Assembly: GCA_000620205.1 (NCBI GenBank)
Contig: JHVP01000003.1
Span: 248,001 to 312,000 of the forward strand
Length of the DNA: 64,000 nucleotides
Reading direction: 5' to 3'
Source of the DNA: Geodermatophilaceae bacterium URHA0031
Lineage (GTDB): Bacteria; Actinomycetota; Actinomycetes; Mycobacteriales; Geodermatophilaceae
The position numbers and the translations under genes were made by a program. The notes beneath the pieces were generated by a model. That model did not search any database. It worked only from the letters and a program-made list of their open reading frames with translations, and was not told the DNA's origin. Within the stretch, counting starts at the first letter, position 1; each line of letters opens with the position of its first letter. Below, piece after piece: positions 34,805 to 43,048 of the stretch.

Positions 34805-35524
34805 CTAGGAGTCCCCGTCATCCCCCGGTCTGGGCGGGCTCCCGAGGTCGGCCGGCCGCTGTGGCGCGTCGTCACCCAGCGCCCGGCGCAGCTGCACACC
34901 GAGCTGCGCCGTCCCGACCACCCCGAGCAGGCAGCCGACCGCTGCGCCTGCGGTGACCACCTCCACGGCCAGGCCGAGCCCGGCGACCACCCCGGCCCCG
35001 CCGAGGGTGAAGCCGGCCATCGCGACCCGGGTCGGGCGCTCCCACACCGAGATGGCGCCGGTCTCGCTGACCCCGGCCTGCCCGGCCCGGGCGCGCAGGT
35101 AGTCCGGCAGCCAGCACAGCGCGCCGAAGGCCGCGGCCAGCCAGCCGGGGGCCCCGGCTCCCCAGAACGCCAGCGCGTAGGCGGCCTCGGTGAGCCGGTC
35201 GACCGCCGAGTCGAGCACGAAGCCGCGCCGGGACGCCCGGCCGCCGGCGATGGCCAGCGCCCCGTCGAGGGAGTCCAGCAGACCCGACAGCCCGACGAGC
35301 ACCCCGCTGAGCACCAGCCAGCCCCCGCCCGCGGCCGCCGGCCCCACGGCCACGGCGGCGACGACCAGGCCGAGCGCGGTGGCGACCAGCGGGGAAAGCC
35401 GGGCCACCGGCACGGCCAGCGTGTAGGCGAGGGTCAGCCAGCCGTGCACCAGCCGGCTGTCGGCGGGGTCGGTGCCGCCGTGCCAGCGGGACCAGGCCGC
35501 CAGGTACTCGTCGCGGCTCAGCAC
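34805..35524 (-). CDS. CDP-alcohol phosphatidyltransferase family membrane protein
   Basis: 239-residue integral membrane enzyme of phospholipid head-group transfer. The catalytic metal motif is present as D84-x2-D87-G88 with G101-x3-D105-x3-D109 (DSLDG and GFVLDSAVDR). The usual Ala-Arg pair after DG is replaced by LA, with Arg shifted downstream (GGRASRR). Several hydrophobic segments surround it. GTG 35524 is the start. A divergent lipase gene begins at 35589. The alcohol acceptor is not predictable. An inositol-phosphate, glycerol-phosphate or archaetidyl-like substrate is possible. Confidence 0.87.
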   Translation of the reverse strand: MLSRDEYLAAWSRWHGGTDPADSRLVHGWLTLAYTLAVPVARLSPLVATALGLVVAAVAVGPAAAGGGWLVLSGVLVGLSGLLDSLDGALAIAGGRASRRGFVLDSAVDRLTEAAYALAFWGAGAPGWLAAAFGALCWLPDYLRARAGQAGVSETGAISVWERPTRVAMAGFTLGGAGVVAGLGLAVEVVTAGAAVGCLLGVVGTAQLGVQLRRALGDDAPQRPADLGSPPRPGDDGDS

Positions 35525-35588
35525 GGGTGCAGTCCACCACGTGGTCGAAGGGGGTGGCGCGCACAGGGCGAGCGGGGACAGTGAGTGC

Positions 35589-36407
35589 GTGCTCGCCGGT
35601 CTGTCCCCCGCCCGCCGCCGCGTCGTGCTGGCGCTGCTGGCCCTCCTCGTGGTCGCCGCCGCCGTGGTCGCCGCCGTCGTCGTCCCCCGGTCGTCCGGCG
35701 GTGCCGGGGGCACCACCTCGGCGGCGCAGGACGACACCCCCGGACCGGTGCTGCTCGTGCCGGGGTACGGCGGCTCGACCTCCTCCCTGCGGCCGCTCGC
35801 CGACCGGCTGACCGCCGCCGGCCGCGATGCCACCGTGGTGGCGGTGCCCGGCGACGGCACCGGCGACCTCACCGCCGCCGCCGATGCGCTCGGCACCGCG
35901 GTCGACGACGCGCTGTCGCGCACCGGCGCGGACAGCGTCGACGTGGTCGGGTACTCCGCCGGCGGTGTGATCGCCCGGATCTGGGCCGCCGACGGCGGCG
36001 CCGACCAGGCCCGGCGGATCGTGACCCTCGGCTCGCCGCACCACGGCACGACCATCGCCGACCTGGCCGCCGGCATCCTCCCGGGGGAGTGCCCCGAGGG
36101 CTGCCAGCAGCTGACCACCGACAGCGAGCTGCTGGCCGGGCTGAACGCCGGCGACGAGACCCCGGCCGGCCCCAGCTGGGTCTCGGTCTGGACGACGGCC
36201 GACGAGACCGTCACCCCGCCGGACTCCGCCCAGCTGGCGGGGGCGGTGGACCTACCGGTGCAGGACGTCTGCGCGGACTCCCGGGTCGCCCACGGCCAGC
36301 TGCCCGCCGACCCCCTCGTGCAGGGCATCGTGCTGGCCGAGCTGGCCGCCGGCCCGCCCGTGGAGCTCACCACCGCCGACTGCGCCCGGCTGTCGGCTGC
36401 GGGCTAG
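35589..36407 (+). CDS. Secreted or membrane-anchored alpha/beta-hydrolase (lipase/esterase)
   Basis: 272-residue protein. One N-terminal hydrophobic helix (VVLALLALLVVAAAVVAAVVV, about 11-31) with flanking Arg residues looks like a signal-anchor, followed by a Gly/Ser/Thr linker. VLLVPGYGGSTSSL begins the hydrolase core, GYSAGGVIARIWA contains the nucleophilic Ser, and VAHGQLPADPLV carries the probable catalytic His. Two Cys pairs (GECPEGC and VCADS with TADCA) fit an extracytoplasmic protein. It resembles LipA/triacylglycerol-lipase-like hydrolases of actinobacteria. Its stop codon overlaps the convergent ABC permease stop in the tetramer CTAG. Confidence 0.88.
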   Translation: MLAGLSPARRRVVLALLALLVVAAAVVAAVVVPRSSGGAGGTTSAAQDDTPGPVLLVPGYGGSTSSLRPLADRLTAAGRDATVVAVPGDGTGDLTAAADALGTAVDDALSRTGADSVDVVGYSAGGVIARIWAADGGADQARRIVTLGSPHHGTTIADLAAGILPGECPEGCQQLTTDSELLAGLNAGDETPAGPSWVSVWTTADETVTPPDSAQLAGAVDLPVQDVCADSRVAHGQLPADPLVQGIVLAELAAGPPVELTTADCARLSAAG

Positions 36408-37213
36408 GAGCTGATGTCCTTGGTGGTGAAGTTCGCCCAGGCCGCGCCGAGCAGCACGACCACGTAGACGCCCTGGAGCGCCAGCCCCCGGACGACGTCC
36501 CGCCACAGGATCGGCTCGCGGAACAGGTCGACGAAGGCCAGCCAGTACCGGGTCGGCAGGTAGGGCGCGAAGGACGACGCGGCGTCCAGGGTGAACAGCA
36601 GCGAGGACGCCACCAGGATCCCGAGCGCACCGAGCATCGCCGCCAGCGGGGAGTCGGTGAGCGTGGAGAAGAACAGCGCGAAGGCCGCGACCCCGAGCAT
36701 GGAGACGGCCACGTAGCCGACCGCCAGCAGCGTGCGCCAGGCGATCTCGGTCGAGCTCAGGTCCGTCCCGGACACCGACGTCCCGCCGAGCGGCTGCACG
36801 TCGAACAGCAGCCGGCCCACCAGGTAGCCGACCACGGCGACCACGACCACGGTCACCAGGACGAAGACCAGGATCGACACGAGCTTGGCCACCAGCAGGC
36901 GGGTCCGCCCGGCCGGGCGGGCCAGCAGGTAGCGCAGCGTGCCGGCCTGCGCCTCACCGGCCACCGAGTCCCCGGCGATGAGCGCGACGGCGATCGGCAG
37001 GAACAACGGCAGGACGATGGCGAGGGCGGCCAGCGGGTACAGGGTGCCGTTGGTGAGCACGGCGGAGAGGAACGCCGGCCCCTCACCCGGCCGCGGCGCC
37101 AGGTCGGTGACCGCCAGCAGCACCGCCACCAGCACCGGCAGCCCGTTGAGCAGCGCGATGGTCACCCAGGTGCGCGGACGGCGGAACAGCTTGCGCAGCT
37201 CGACGGCGATCAC
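36404..37213 (-). CDS. ABC transporter permease (ABC-2 type)
   Basis: 269-residue membrane subunit with six predicted helices, starting VIAVELRKLFRRPRTWVTIALLNGLPVLVAVLLA. GDSVAGEAQAGTLRYLLARPAGRTRLLVAKLV is the ABC-2 loop that contacts the ATPase. GTG 37213 overlaps the ATPase stop by 4 bp. With the ATPase it forms an exporter of unknown substrate. The N-terminal Arg-rich start and long periplasmic loop (LGGTSVSGTDLSSTEIAW) fit the family. Confidence 0.9.
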   Translation of the reverse strand: MIAVELRKLFRRPRTWVTIALLNGLPVLVAVLLAVTDLAPRPGEGPAFLSAVLTNGTLYPLAALAIVLPLFLPIAVALIAGDSVAGEAQAGTLRYLLARPAGRTRLLVAKLVSILVFVLVTVVVVAVVGYLVGRLLFDVQPLGGTSVSGTDLSSTEIAWRTLLAVGYVAVSMLGVAAFALFFSTLTDSPLAAMLGALGILVASSLLFTLDAASSFAPYLPTRYWLAFVDLFREPILWRDVVRGLALQGVYVVVLLGAAWANFTTKDISS

Positions 37214-38145
37214 CGGCGCGACCTCTCCCCCGGCGCGTCGACCCGGTCGGCGCTGGTGCTGGCCGCGGCGAGCACCACCTCCTCCAGCGACGGGCGCTGC
37301 AGCTTGAGCCCGGTGACCGGCACCCCGGCGGCCACCAGCGCGGCGTTCACCTCGGCCGGGTCCGCGCCGCGGACCACCGCCGAGCCGGCGTCCAGCTCGA
37401 GGACCCGGCCGTCCAGCGCCGCGCGCACCCGCTGCGGGTCGGGGGTCTCCACGACGGTCGCACCGGTGGGGGCGGTGAGGGTGGCCAGCTGGTCCTGCAG
37501 CACGAGCCGGCCGCGGTCCAGCACGCCCACCCGGCTGCACAGCTGCTCCACCTCGGCCAGCAGGTGGCTGGACAGGAAGACCGTCGTCCCGCCCCGGTGC
37601 AGCTCGAGCAGCAGGTCGCGGATCTCGTGGATGCCCTGCGGGTCCAGCCCGTTGGTGGGCTCGTCGAGCACCAGCAGCTCCGGACGGCGGAGCAGGGCAG
37701 CACCGAGGCCGAGGCGCTGGCGCATGCCCAGCGAGTAGGCCTTCACCGGCTTGCGGCCGACCCCGGCCAGGCCGACCTGCTCCAGCACGGTGTCGATGCG
37801 GGCGGTGCGGGTGCGCCGCGAGCCCCCCGGCCCGGCGGCGTCCATCAGGGCCAGGTTGGCCCGGCCGGACAGGTGCCCGTAGTGGGCCGGGCCCTCGATC
37901 AGCGCGCCGACCCGCGGCAGCACCCGGCGGGCGCCCTTCGGCATCGGCTCACCGAGCAGCTGCACCGTGCCCGAGGTCGGCAGCACCAGCCCGAGCAGCA
38001 TCCGCACCGTCGTCGTCTTGCCCGACCCGTTGGCGCCCAGGAAGCCGTAGACGTCGCCGGCCCGGACGTCGAGGTCGATCCCGTCGACGGCGCGCAGCTG
38101 GCCGTACCTCTTGGTCAGTCCCGAGGTGCCGATGACGGTGCTCAG
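37210..38145 (-). CDS. ABC transporter ATP-binding protein, probable CTG start
   Basis: 311-residue ATPase of an ABC-2 exporter. Walker A is GANGSGKTTT (about 37-46), the Q-loop area is RVGALIEGPAHYGHLSG, the ABC signature is AYSLGMRQRLGLGAALL, Walker B is ELLVLDEPTNGLDPQG, and the switch His is in VFLSSHLLAEVEQ. The frame has no ATG, GTG or TTG near the conserved N-terminus LSTVIGTSGLTKRYG. CTG 38145 has GGAGGGG 4 nt upstream and overlaps the preceding stop as CTGA. The C-terminal 80 residues form the usual regulatory tail. Works with the permease at 36404. Confidence 0.9.
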   Translation of the reverse strand: MSTVIGTSGLTKRYGQLRAVDGIDLDVRAGDVYGFLGANGSGKTTTVRMLLGLVLPTSGTVQLLGEPMPKGARRVLPRVGALIEGPAHYGHLSGRANLALMDAAGPGGSRRTRTARIDTVLEQVGLAGVGRKPVKAYSLGMRQRLGLGAALLRRPELLVLDEPTNGLDPQGIHEIRDLLLELHRGGTTVFLSSHLLAEVEQLCSRVGVLDRGRLVLQDQLATLTAPTGATVVETPDPQRVRAALDGRVLELDAGSAVVRGADPAEVNAALVAAGVPVTGLKLQRPSLEEVVLAAASTSADRVDAPGERSRR

Positions 38146-39248
38146 CTGTCCCCTCCGGTCAACTCGGTCGCGGCGGCGGCCAGGGCGTCCAGGCTCACCG
38201 TGCCGGCGAGCAGCACCGGGCCGTCCGGGCCGTCGACCAGCATCAGCCCCAGCGGCCCGGCCGCGATCCGGACGCCGAGGTCGTCGAGCACCGCCCCGGG
38301 CGCGACGACGAGGGCGTCGCGCAGCGGCCCGGCCACCCGCCCCGGGAGCGGGCTGACCGCCAGCAGGGTGATCCCACGGCCGTAGACGCCCACCGACCGG
38401 GGAGCGCCGTCGATGGTGCGCCGGTCGAGCCCGGCCAGCGCCACGGGGAGCCGGGACCGGGCCTCCCGGCCGGCCCGGGAGGCGGCCCGGAGGAGCTGGG
38501 CGTCCTGCCCCTCGCGCACGTCGGCGCCCGGGGGCACCGCGAAGGCGGTCACGTCGGCCGAGGGGGTGCCCAGCTCCAGCGAGAGGAAGCCGGTGTCCAG
38601 GGCGGGTTCGGCGGCGCCGTCGGCGACCACCTGCACCCGCAGCGGGACGCCGCTGTCCGCGTCCACCCAGACGTCGACCCGGGCCACCGACGACGCCTCC
38701 TCGGCCGGGACGACGCGCAGGCCGAGGGCCTCCCGACCGGCGACCCGCTCGGCGCCCAACCGGCTGAGCTCGTCGTCGCGGGCCTCGGACAGCAGCCGGC
38801 GTCCCAGCGCGCTGGGCAGCAGGTCGGGGGCGGTGGGCAGGGCGAGCGGGGTCGGGCCCGTGCGGGTCGCCGTGGCGTGCACGTAGTCCCAGGTCCAGGT
38901 GCCGCCGGCGTCGGCGTGCACGTCGGTCTCCCCGGTGGGCGTCACCACGTCCACCCGCCAGTCGTCGGCACCGCGGTACCAGGCCCGCATGGTCGTCCGG
39001 TCGCTGAGCAGGTCGGCGACGTCGGTCAGCTGGTCTCCCACCGGCAGGGACAGCCCACCGGCGGCCTGCGCGTAGCCGGAGAACGCGACGTCGGCGGAGC
39101 CGAGCGCCTGCTGGCGCAGGTCGGTCGCCGAGGTGGCGGCGTCGGAGGCCGGCAGCGCGGCGACCAGCGACGGCAGGGCGGCGAGCACGGCGACGGCTCC
39201 GCCGACCACGGCCCACCGGCCGGCCGCGCCGTTCCCTCGACCACCCAC
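38142..39248 (-). CDS. RseB/LolA-like sigma-factor-regulatory or lipoprotein-carrier-type protein
   Basis: 368-residue protein with an N-terminal hydrophobic segment (WAVVGGAVAVLAALPSLVAAL) that is probably a signal peptide or anchor, without a lipobox. The following region (AFSGYAQAAGGLSLP..., MRAWYRGADDWRVDVV, TWTWDYVHATATRT, VDVWVDADSGVPLRVQV) is the LolA/RseB-like half-barrel that binds lipid or misfolded lipoprotein. GTG 39248 is chosen because TACCGT lies 6 nt upstream, a leaderless pattern. ATG 39296 is an alternative. Directly coupled to the ABC exporter, so a role in sensing or passing an exported lipid-like cargo is possible. Confidence 0.78.
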   Translation of the reverse strand: MGGRGNGAAGRWAVVGGAVAVLAALPSLVAALPASDAATSATDLRQQALGSADVAFSGYAQAAGGLSLPVGDQLTDVADLLSDRTTMRAWYRGADDWRVDVVTPTGETDVHADAGGTWTWDYVHATATRTGPTPLALPTAPDLLPSALGRRLLSEARDDELSRLGAERVAGREALGLRVVPAEEASSVARVDVWVDADSGVPLRVQVVADGAAEPALDTGFLSLELGTPSADVTAFAVPPGADVREGQDAQLLRAASRAGREARSRLPVALAGLDRRTIDGAPRSVGVYGRGITLLAVSPLPGRVAGPLRDALVVAPGAVLDDLGVRIAAGPLGLMLVDGPDGPVLLAGTVSLDALAAAATELTGGDS

Positions 39249-39365
39249 CCGGCCACGGTACGTCGCACCGCGCCCGGTCGGTGCTTGAGGTTTCATGTTG
39301 GCCCTCCGCCCCGCCGTCCGGTGTGCCGCCGGTGCCGGAGCCCGCCGGTGGGGCAGGGTGCAGGC

Positions 39366-40238
39366 GTGTCCGAGGCAGCCCGGCCGTTGTGGCCCGAGCG
39401 CTACCTCACCGACGGTCGCCTGGTCATCGGTCCCGGCCCGCGGCCGGTCGTGCCCCGCGACACCGTCCTGGACCGGGTGGTGTCCGCGGTGGCGGGGCTG
39501 GACTGGCTGGCCCGGTGCGGCCGGGCGTGGCAGCGGCTGGACGGCACCGCGCGGACGCTGGCCTGCGTGCTGGCGGTCGGGCTCACCGGTGGCCTGGCGT
39601 TGCTGGTCCCGCTGGCCGGCGTGGGGGTGGTGCGGTACCGGGAGGAGCAGGAGCGCACCGAGCTGCGCCGCCCGGTGGCCCCGCCGGAGGTGACCCTGGC
39701 CGCCTGGGACACCATCGAGGCCCGGGTGGCCGGCGCGGCCAGCCGCGCCTGGGCGGAGACGCTGCGCGAGCCGTCCTGGCACTCCCCCGTCCTCGCCGCC
39801 ACCCGCGCGGCCTTCGACGGCGAGGCCGAGGTCGGCCAGGTGGTGGCGCTGGCCGACCGGATCCGGCAGGCCCGCGCCGGGCTCGGCGCCCGGCCCAGCG
39901 GCCCCGCCGCCGAGTTCTGGGACCGGCAGCAGACCGCCCTGGACGACGCGGCCCGCCGGCTGGGCCGCCGCGCCGATGCGCTCATCCGGCACCGCGACCA
40001 GGCGGCCGCCCTCTCCGCGGAGCTGCAGCACCTCGCCGACCTGGAGCGGATGGAGCGCAGCGCCGCCGAGGTCGACGTCCTCACCGTCGAGACGGCGTAC
40101 GGCCCGGGACGGCGGGACGGCGGGCTGGGGGACGTCGCCGACGACATCGCCGCGGTGCGGCACGCCATGACCGACCTGGTCGACCTGATGACCCGCACCC
40201 GCGCGCCGCTCGCCCTGCCGCCCGAGGTCCCCGGTTGA
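39366..40238 (+). CDS. Hypothetical protein with one membrane helix and coiled coil
   Basis: 290-residue protein I do not recognise. An N-terminal cytoplasmic part (VSEAARPLWPERYLTDGRLVIGP) precedes one membrane segment (TLACVLAVGLTGGLALLVPLAGVGVV, about 65-90). The remainder is helical and charged (VRYREEQERTELRRP, RRADALIRHRDQAAALSAELQHLADLERMERS) and probably forms a coiled coil. The C-terminus ends TRAPLALPPEVPG. The GTG 39366 start is placed by where the conserved-looking residues begin. It is followed after 39 nt by another unknown gene. Confidence 0.7.
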   Translation: MSEAARPLWPERYLTDGRLVIGPGPRPVVPRDTVLDRVVSAVAGLDWLARCGRAWQRLDGTARTLACVLAVGLTGGLALLVPLAGVGVVRYREEQERTELRRPVAPPEVTLAAWDTIEARVAGAASRAWAETLREPSWHSPVLAATRAAFDGEAEVGQVVALADRIRQARAGLGARPSGPAAEFWDRQQTALDDAARRLGRRADALIRHRDQAAALSAELQHLADLERMERSAAEVDVLTVETAYGPGRRDGGLGDVADDIAAVRHAMTDLVDLMTRTRAPLALPPEVPG

Positions 40239-40277
40239 CCCTGCGGGTCCTCCGTCCACCGCCTACGGTCTGCCACC

Positions 40278-40913
40278 ATGGCCGCGCCGATCAGTGATGC
40301 AGTCGTCGTCGACGTGCTGCGCCGGGTGGACCGCGCGCTCGGCCCGCTGGTCCAGCGGCTCGGCCGCCCGCCGCACCTGCCCCCGGCCCAGCGGGCCGCC
40401 TGGTGGGCCCACCAGGTGGGCCGGGTCGCCGCGGGGGTGTCCGCGACACCCCGGTTCGCCGGCCGGCTCGCCGACCTCCTCCCGCTGCAGAACACCGTGG
40501 GATCGGCCGTGCAGGCGCTCGTCGTCCTCGGCGTGGCCCGTGAGCACGGGCTGACAGGACAGGCCGACCGGGTCGCGCTGCTGGCCCGGGTGCTGCTGCA
40601 CCGGGACCTGCCGGCCGACCGGGTCGAGCCCCTGCTGGCCCGCAGTCGCGGGGTGTACGTCGACGAGGCACTCGGCGACGACCGCGCCGGGGTGGACGGC
40701 GTGGCCCGCAGCCTGTGGCGGGCCGCCCGGCTGCTCGGCCGGATCGACGACGCGCTCGACGCCCGGCCGAAGGGCAAGTGGCGGCACCGGGCGTTCGCCC
40801 AGCTGCCCGTGGTCGGCGTGGTCGGCGGGTACGCGGCCGAACGGGAGGCCCTGCGCCGGGCAGCCCGCCGGGCCGAGGACGTGCTCAGCGGGCCGGTTGC
40901 GCTCCACCGCTGA
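40278..40913 (+). CDS. Hypothetical helical protein, possibly DUF-type oxidoreductase-associated
   Basis: 211-residue protein that I cannot assign. [24 protein letters not shown] opens it. A conserved-looking core [41 protein letters not shown] and a C-terminal [29 protein letters not shown] follow. The glycine-rich VVGVVGGY suggests a membrane-associated or nucleotide-contacting turn. TACGGT lies 8 nt before ATG 40278, predicting a leaderless transcript. Its last 29 bp overlap the convergent metF gene. Confidence 0.7.
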   Translation: MAAPISDAVVVDVLRRVDRALGPLVQRLGRPPHLPPAQRAAWWAHQVGRVAAGVSATPRFAGRLADLLPLQNTVGSAVQALVVLGVAREHGLTGQADRVALLARVLLHRDLPADRVEPLLARSRGVYVDEALGDDRAGVDGVARSLWRAARLLGRIDDALDARPKGKWRHRAFAQLPVVGVVGGYAAEREALRRAARRAEDVLSGPVALHR

Positions 40914-41808
40914 GGACGTCGGCCCGCGCCAGGGCCTGGAACACCTCACGGGTCGCCGTCGACCGGTTCATGGTGATGAAGTGGATGCCGGGTACGCCCT
41001 CGGCGACCAGCCGGCGGCACATGTCGGTCGCCACCTCCACGCCGTAGTCGCGCACCGCCCGCCGGTGCTGCGGGGAGTCGCCGTCCAGCGCGGCGAACCG
41101 GTCGGCGAGCTCGGTGGGGAAGGCCTGCCCGGACAGCTCCACGATCCGGGTGATCTGCCGGGCGTTGGTCACCGGCATGACCCCGGCGATGACCGGGACG
41201 TCGCAGCCCCGGGCGGCGATCCGGTCGCGCAGCCGCAGGTAGTCCTCCACCTGGAAGAACATCTGGGTGATCGCGAAGTCCGCGCCGGCACGGCACTTGG
41301 CGACGAACATGTCGGTGTCGGTGTCCGGGTCCGGCGAGCGGGGGTGCAGCTCGGGGAAGGCCGCCACCCCGACGCAGAAGTCGCCGATGCCCTTGATCAG
41401 CTCGACCAGCTCGGCGGCGTACCGCAGCCCCTGCGGGTGGGGCACCCACTCGGCCTGCGGGTCGGCGCCCGGCGGGTCGCCGCGGAGCGCGAGGAGGTTG
41501 CGCACCCCCGCAGCGGCCAGCCGGCTGACCACGTGCCGCAGCTCGGCGGTGCTGTGGTCGACCGCCGTCAGGTGCGCCAGCGGGAGCATGGTGGTGTCGG
41601 TGGCGATCCGCTCGGTGACCGAGACGGTGCCCTCGCGGGTCGAACCACCGGCGCCGTAGGTGACCGAGACGAACGAGGGCCGCAGCTGCTCCAGCTGGCG
41701 CAACGCGGTCCACAGCTGGGCCTCGGCCGCGTCGTCCTTCGGCGGGAAGAACTCGAAGGACCACGTGGGCTGCTCGGTCTGCAGCAGCTCGCGCACGGTG
41801 CCGGTCAT
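40885..41808 (-). CDS. metF: Methylenetetrahydrofolate reductase MetF
   Basis: 307-residue FAD enzyme that reduces 5,10-methylene-THF to 5-methyl-THF for methionine synthesis. [17 protein letters not shown] carries the catalytic Glu region. [47 protein letters not shown] and [14 protein letters not shown] are the standard MTHFR segments. ATG 41808 begins 92 nt from the divergent crtE start. Its 3' end overlaps the plus-strand unknown gene by 29 bp. The MTHFR-GGPP synthase neighbourhood matches M. tuberculosis Rv2172c-Rv2173 (from memory). Confidence 0.95.
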   Translation of the reverse strand: MTGTVRELLQTEQPTWSFEFFPPKDDAAEAQLWTALRQLEQLRPSFVSVTYGAGGSTREGTVSVTERIATDTTMLPLAHLTAVDHSTAELRHVVSRLAAAGVRNLLALRGDPPGADPQAEWVPHPQGLRYAAELVELIKGIGDFCVGVAAFPELHPRSPDPDTDTDMFVAKCRAGADFAITQMFFQVEDYLRLRDRIAARGCDVPVIAGVMPVTNARQITRIVELSGQAFPTELADRFAALDGDSPQHRRAVRDYGVEVATDMCRRLVAEGVPGIHFITMNRSTATREVFQALARADVLSGGAQPAR

Positions 41809-41899
41809 GGCTGAGGAGGGTACGGGCGACGGGGCGGTTTCGGGGCAGGACCCCGGTCACCAGGAGCAGCACCCCACCGAGTTGGGCAATACTCGACCT

Positions 41900-43048
41900 G
41901 TGACAGTCGGGACGCAGCAGCGTGAGACCACCGTCGACGGCGCTCCCGCGGAGCTCGCGGTCCCCGCACTGGCGGCCGCCGACCTCGATCGGCTGCGCGC
42001 GTCCGTGGAGGCTGCGCTGGGCTCCTTCCTCACCGAGCAGCGCGCGACGCTGGCCGGCATGGCCGTGGAGCTGGTGCCGGTGGCCGACGAGGTCGCCGCG
42101 GTCGCCGGGGCCGGCAAGCGGCTGCGGCCGGCTTTCGCCTACTGGGGCTGGCGGGGCTTCGTCGACCTCGACGACCCGGCCGCCGAGTCCGACGAGGCGG
42201 TGCTCCGGGCCGTCGCCGCGCTCGAGCTGGTGCACAGCAGCGCCCTGGTGCACGACGACGTGATGGACGCCGCCGACACCCGTCGCGGCCGGCCGGCCAC
42301 GCACGTGGGCTTCGCCGGCCGGCACGGCGGTGCCGGGCTCGACGGGGACGCGGACACCTTCGGCGTGGGCGCGGCCATCCTGGTCGGTGACCTGGCGCTG
42401 GTCTGGTCCGACGAGCTGCTGCGCTGCTCCGGCATCTCCCCCGAGGCGCTCGCCCGGGCCCGCCCGGTCTGGGACACCATGCGCACCGAGGTCACCGCCG
42501 GCCAGTACCTGGACCTGCTCCGCGCCGCCGGTGGCCTGCCCGGCCCGGCCGGCGCGCTCAAGGTCGCGCGGTACAAGAGCGCCGGCTACACCGTGCAGCG
42601 GCCGCTGCAGCTGGGCGCGGCCCTGGCCAGCGCCGGGCCCGACGCGCTGGAGGTGTGCACCGCCATCGGCGTGCCGCTGGGCGAGGCCTTCCAGCTCCGC
42701 GACGACGTCCTGGGCGTCTTCGGCAACCCCGCGGTCACCGGCAAGTCCGCCGACGACGACCTGCGCGAGGGCAAGCGCACGCTGCTGGTCGCGCTCACCG
42801 AGGAGGTCGCCGACGACGCCGGGCGGGCGCTGCTGGCCGATGCACTGGGCAACTCGGCGGCCAGCGCCGACGAGCTGGACGGCGTCCGGTCGCTGATGAC
42901 CCGCAGCGGCGCGCTGGACCGAGTCGAGGAGCGGATCGCCGAGCAGACCCGCCGGGCGCGGGAGGCGATCGCCGCCGCCCCGCTGGCGGCCGACGCCGGC
43001 CGGGCACTGGACGCCCTGGCGGTCGCCGCCACCACCCGCGCCGCGTGA
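41900..43048 (+). CDS. crtE: Geranylgeranyl diphosphate synthase CrtE (IdsA type)
   Basis: 382-residue trans-prenyltransferase that builds GGPP for phytoene synthesis. The first Asp-rich motif is in SALVHDDVMDAADTRRGRPA and the second in FQLRDDVLGVFGNP. GKRLRPAFAYWGWRG precedes them and KRTLLVALTEEV follows. GTG 41900 is chosen over an ORF extension to 41660. A -10-like AATACT lies 6 nt upstream, and the extension overlaps metF. GTGA overlap with crtI. This is an orthologue-like counterpart of IdsA2, here dedicated to carotenoids by context. Confidence 0.92.
   Translation: MTVGTQQRETTVDGAPAELAVPALAAADLDRLRASVEAALGSFLTEQRATLAGMAVELVPVADEVAAVAGAGKRLRPAFAYWGWRGFVDLDDPAAESDEAVLRAVAALELVHSSALVHDDVMDAADTRRGRPATHVGFAGRHGGAGLDGDADTFGVGAAILVGDLALVWSDELLRCSGISPEALARARPVWDTMRTEVTAGQYLDLLRAAGGLPGPAGALKVARYKSAGYTVQRPLQLGAALASAGPDALEVCTAIGVPLGEAFQLRDDVLGVFGNPAVTGKSADDDLREGKRTLLVALTEEVADDAGRALLADALGNSAASADELDGVRSLMTRSGALDRVEERIAEQTRRAREAIAAAPLAADAGRALDALAVAATTRAA

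Noticed and set aside
39294-39312. CATGTTGGCCCTCC as a half copy of the palindrome at 33716
   Set aside because: Only the short word CATGTTGGCC is shared and there is no complementary arm, so chance or coding constraint explains it.
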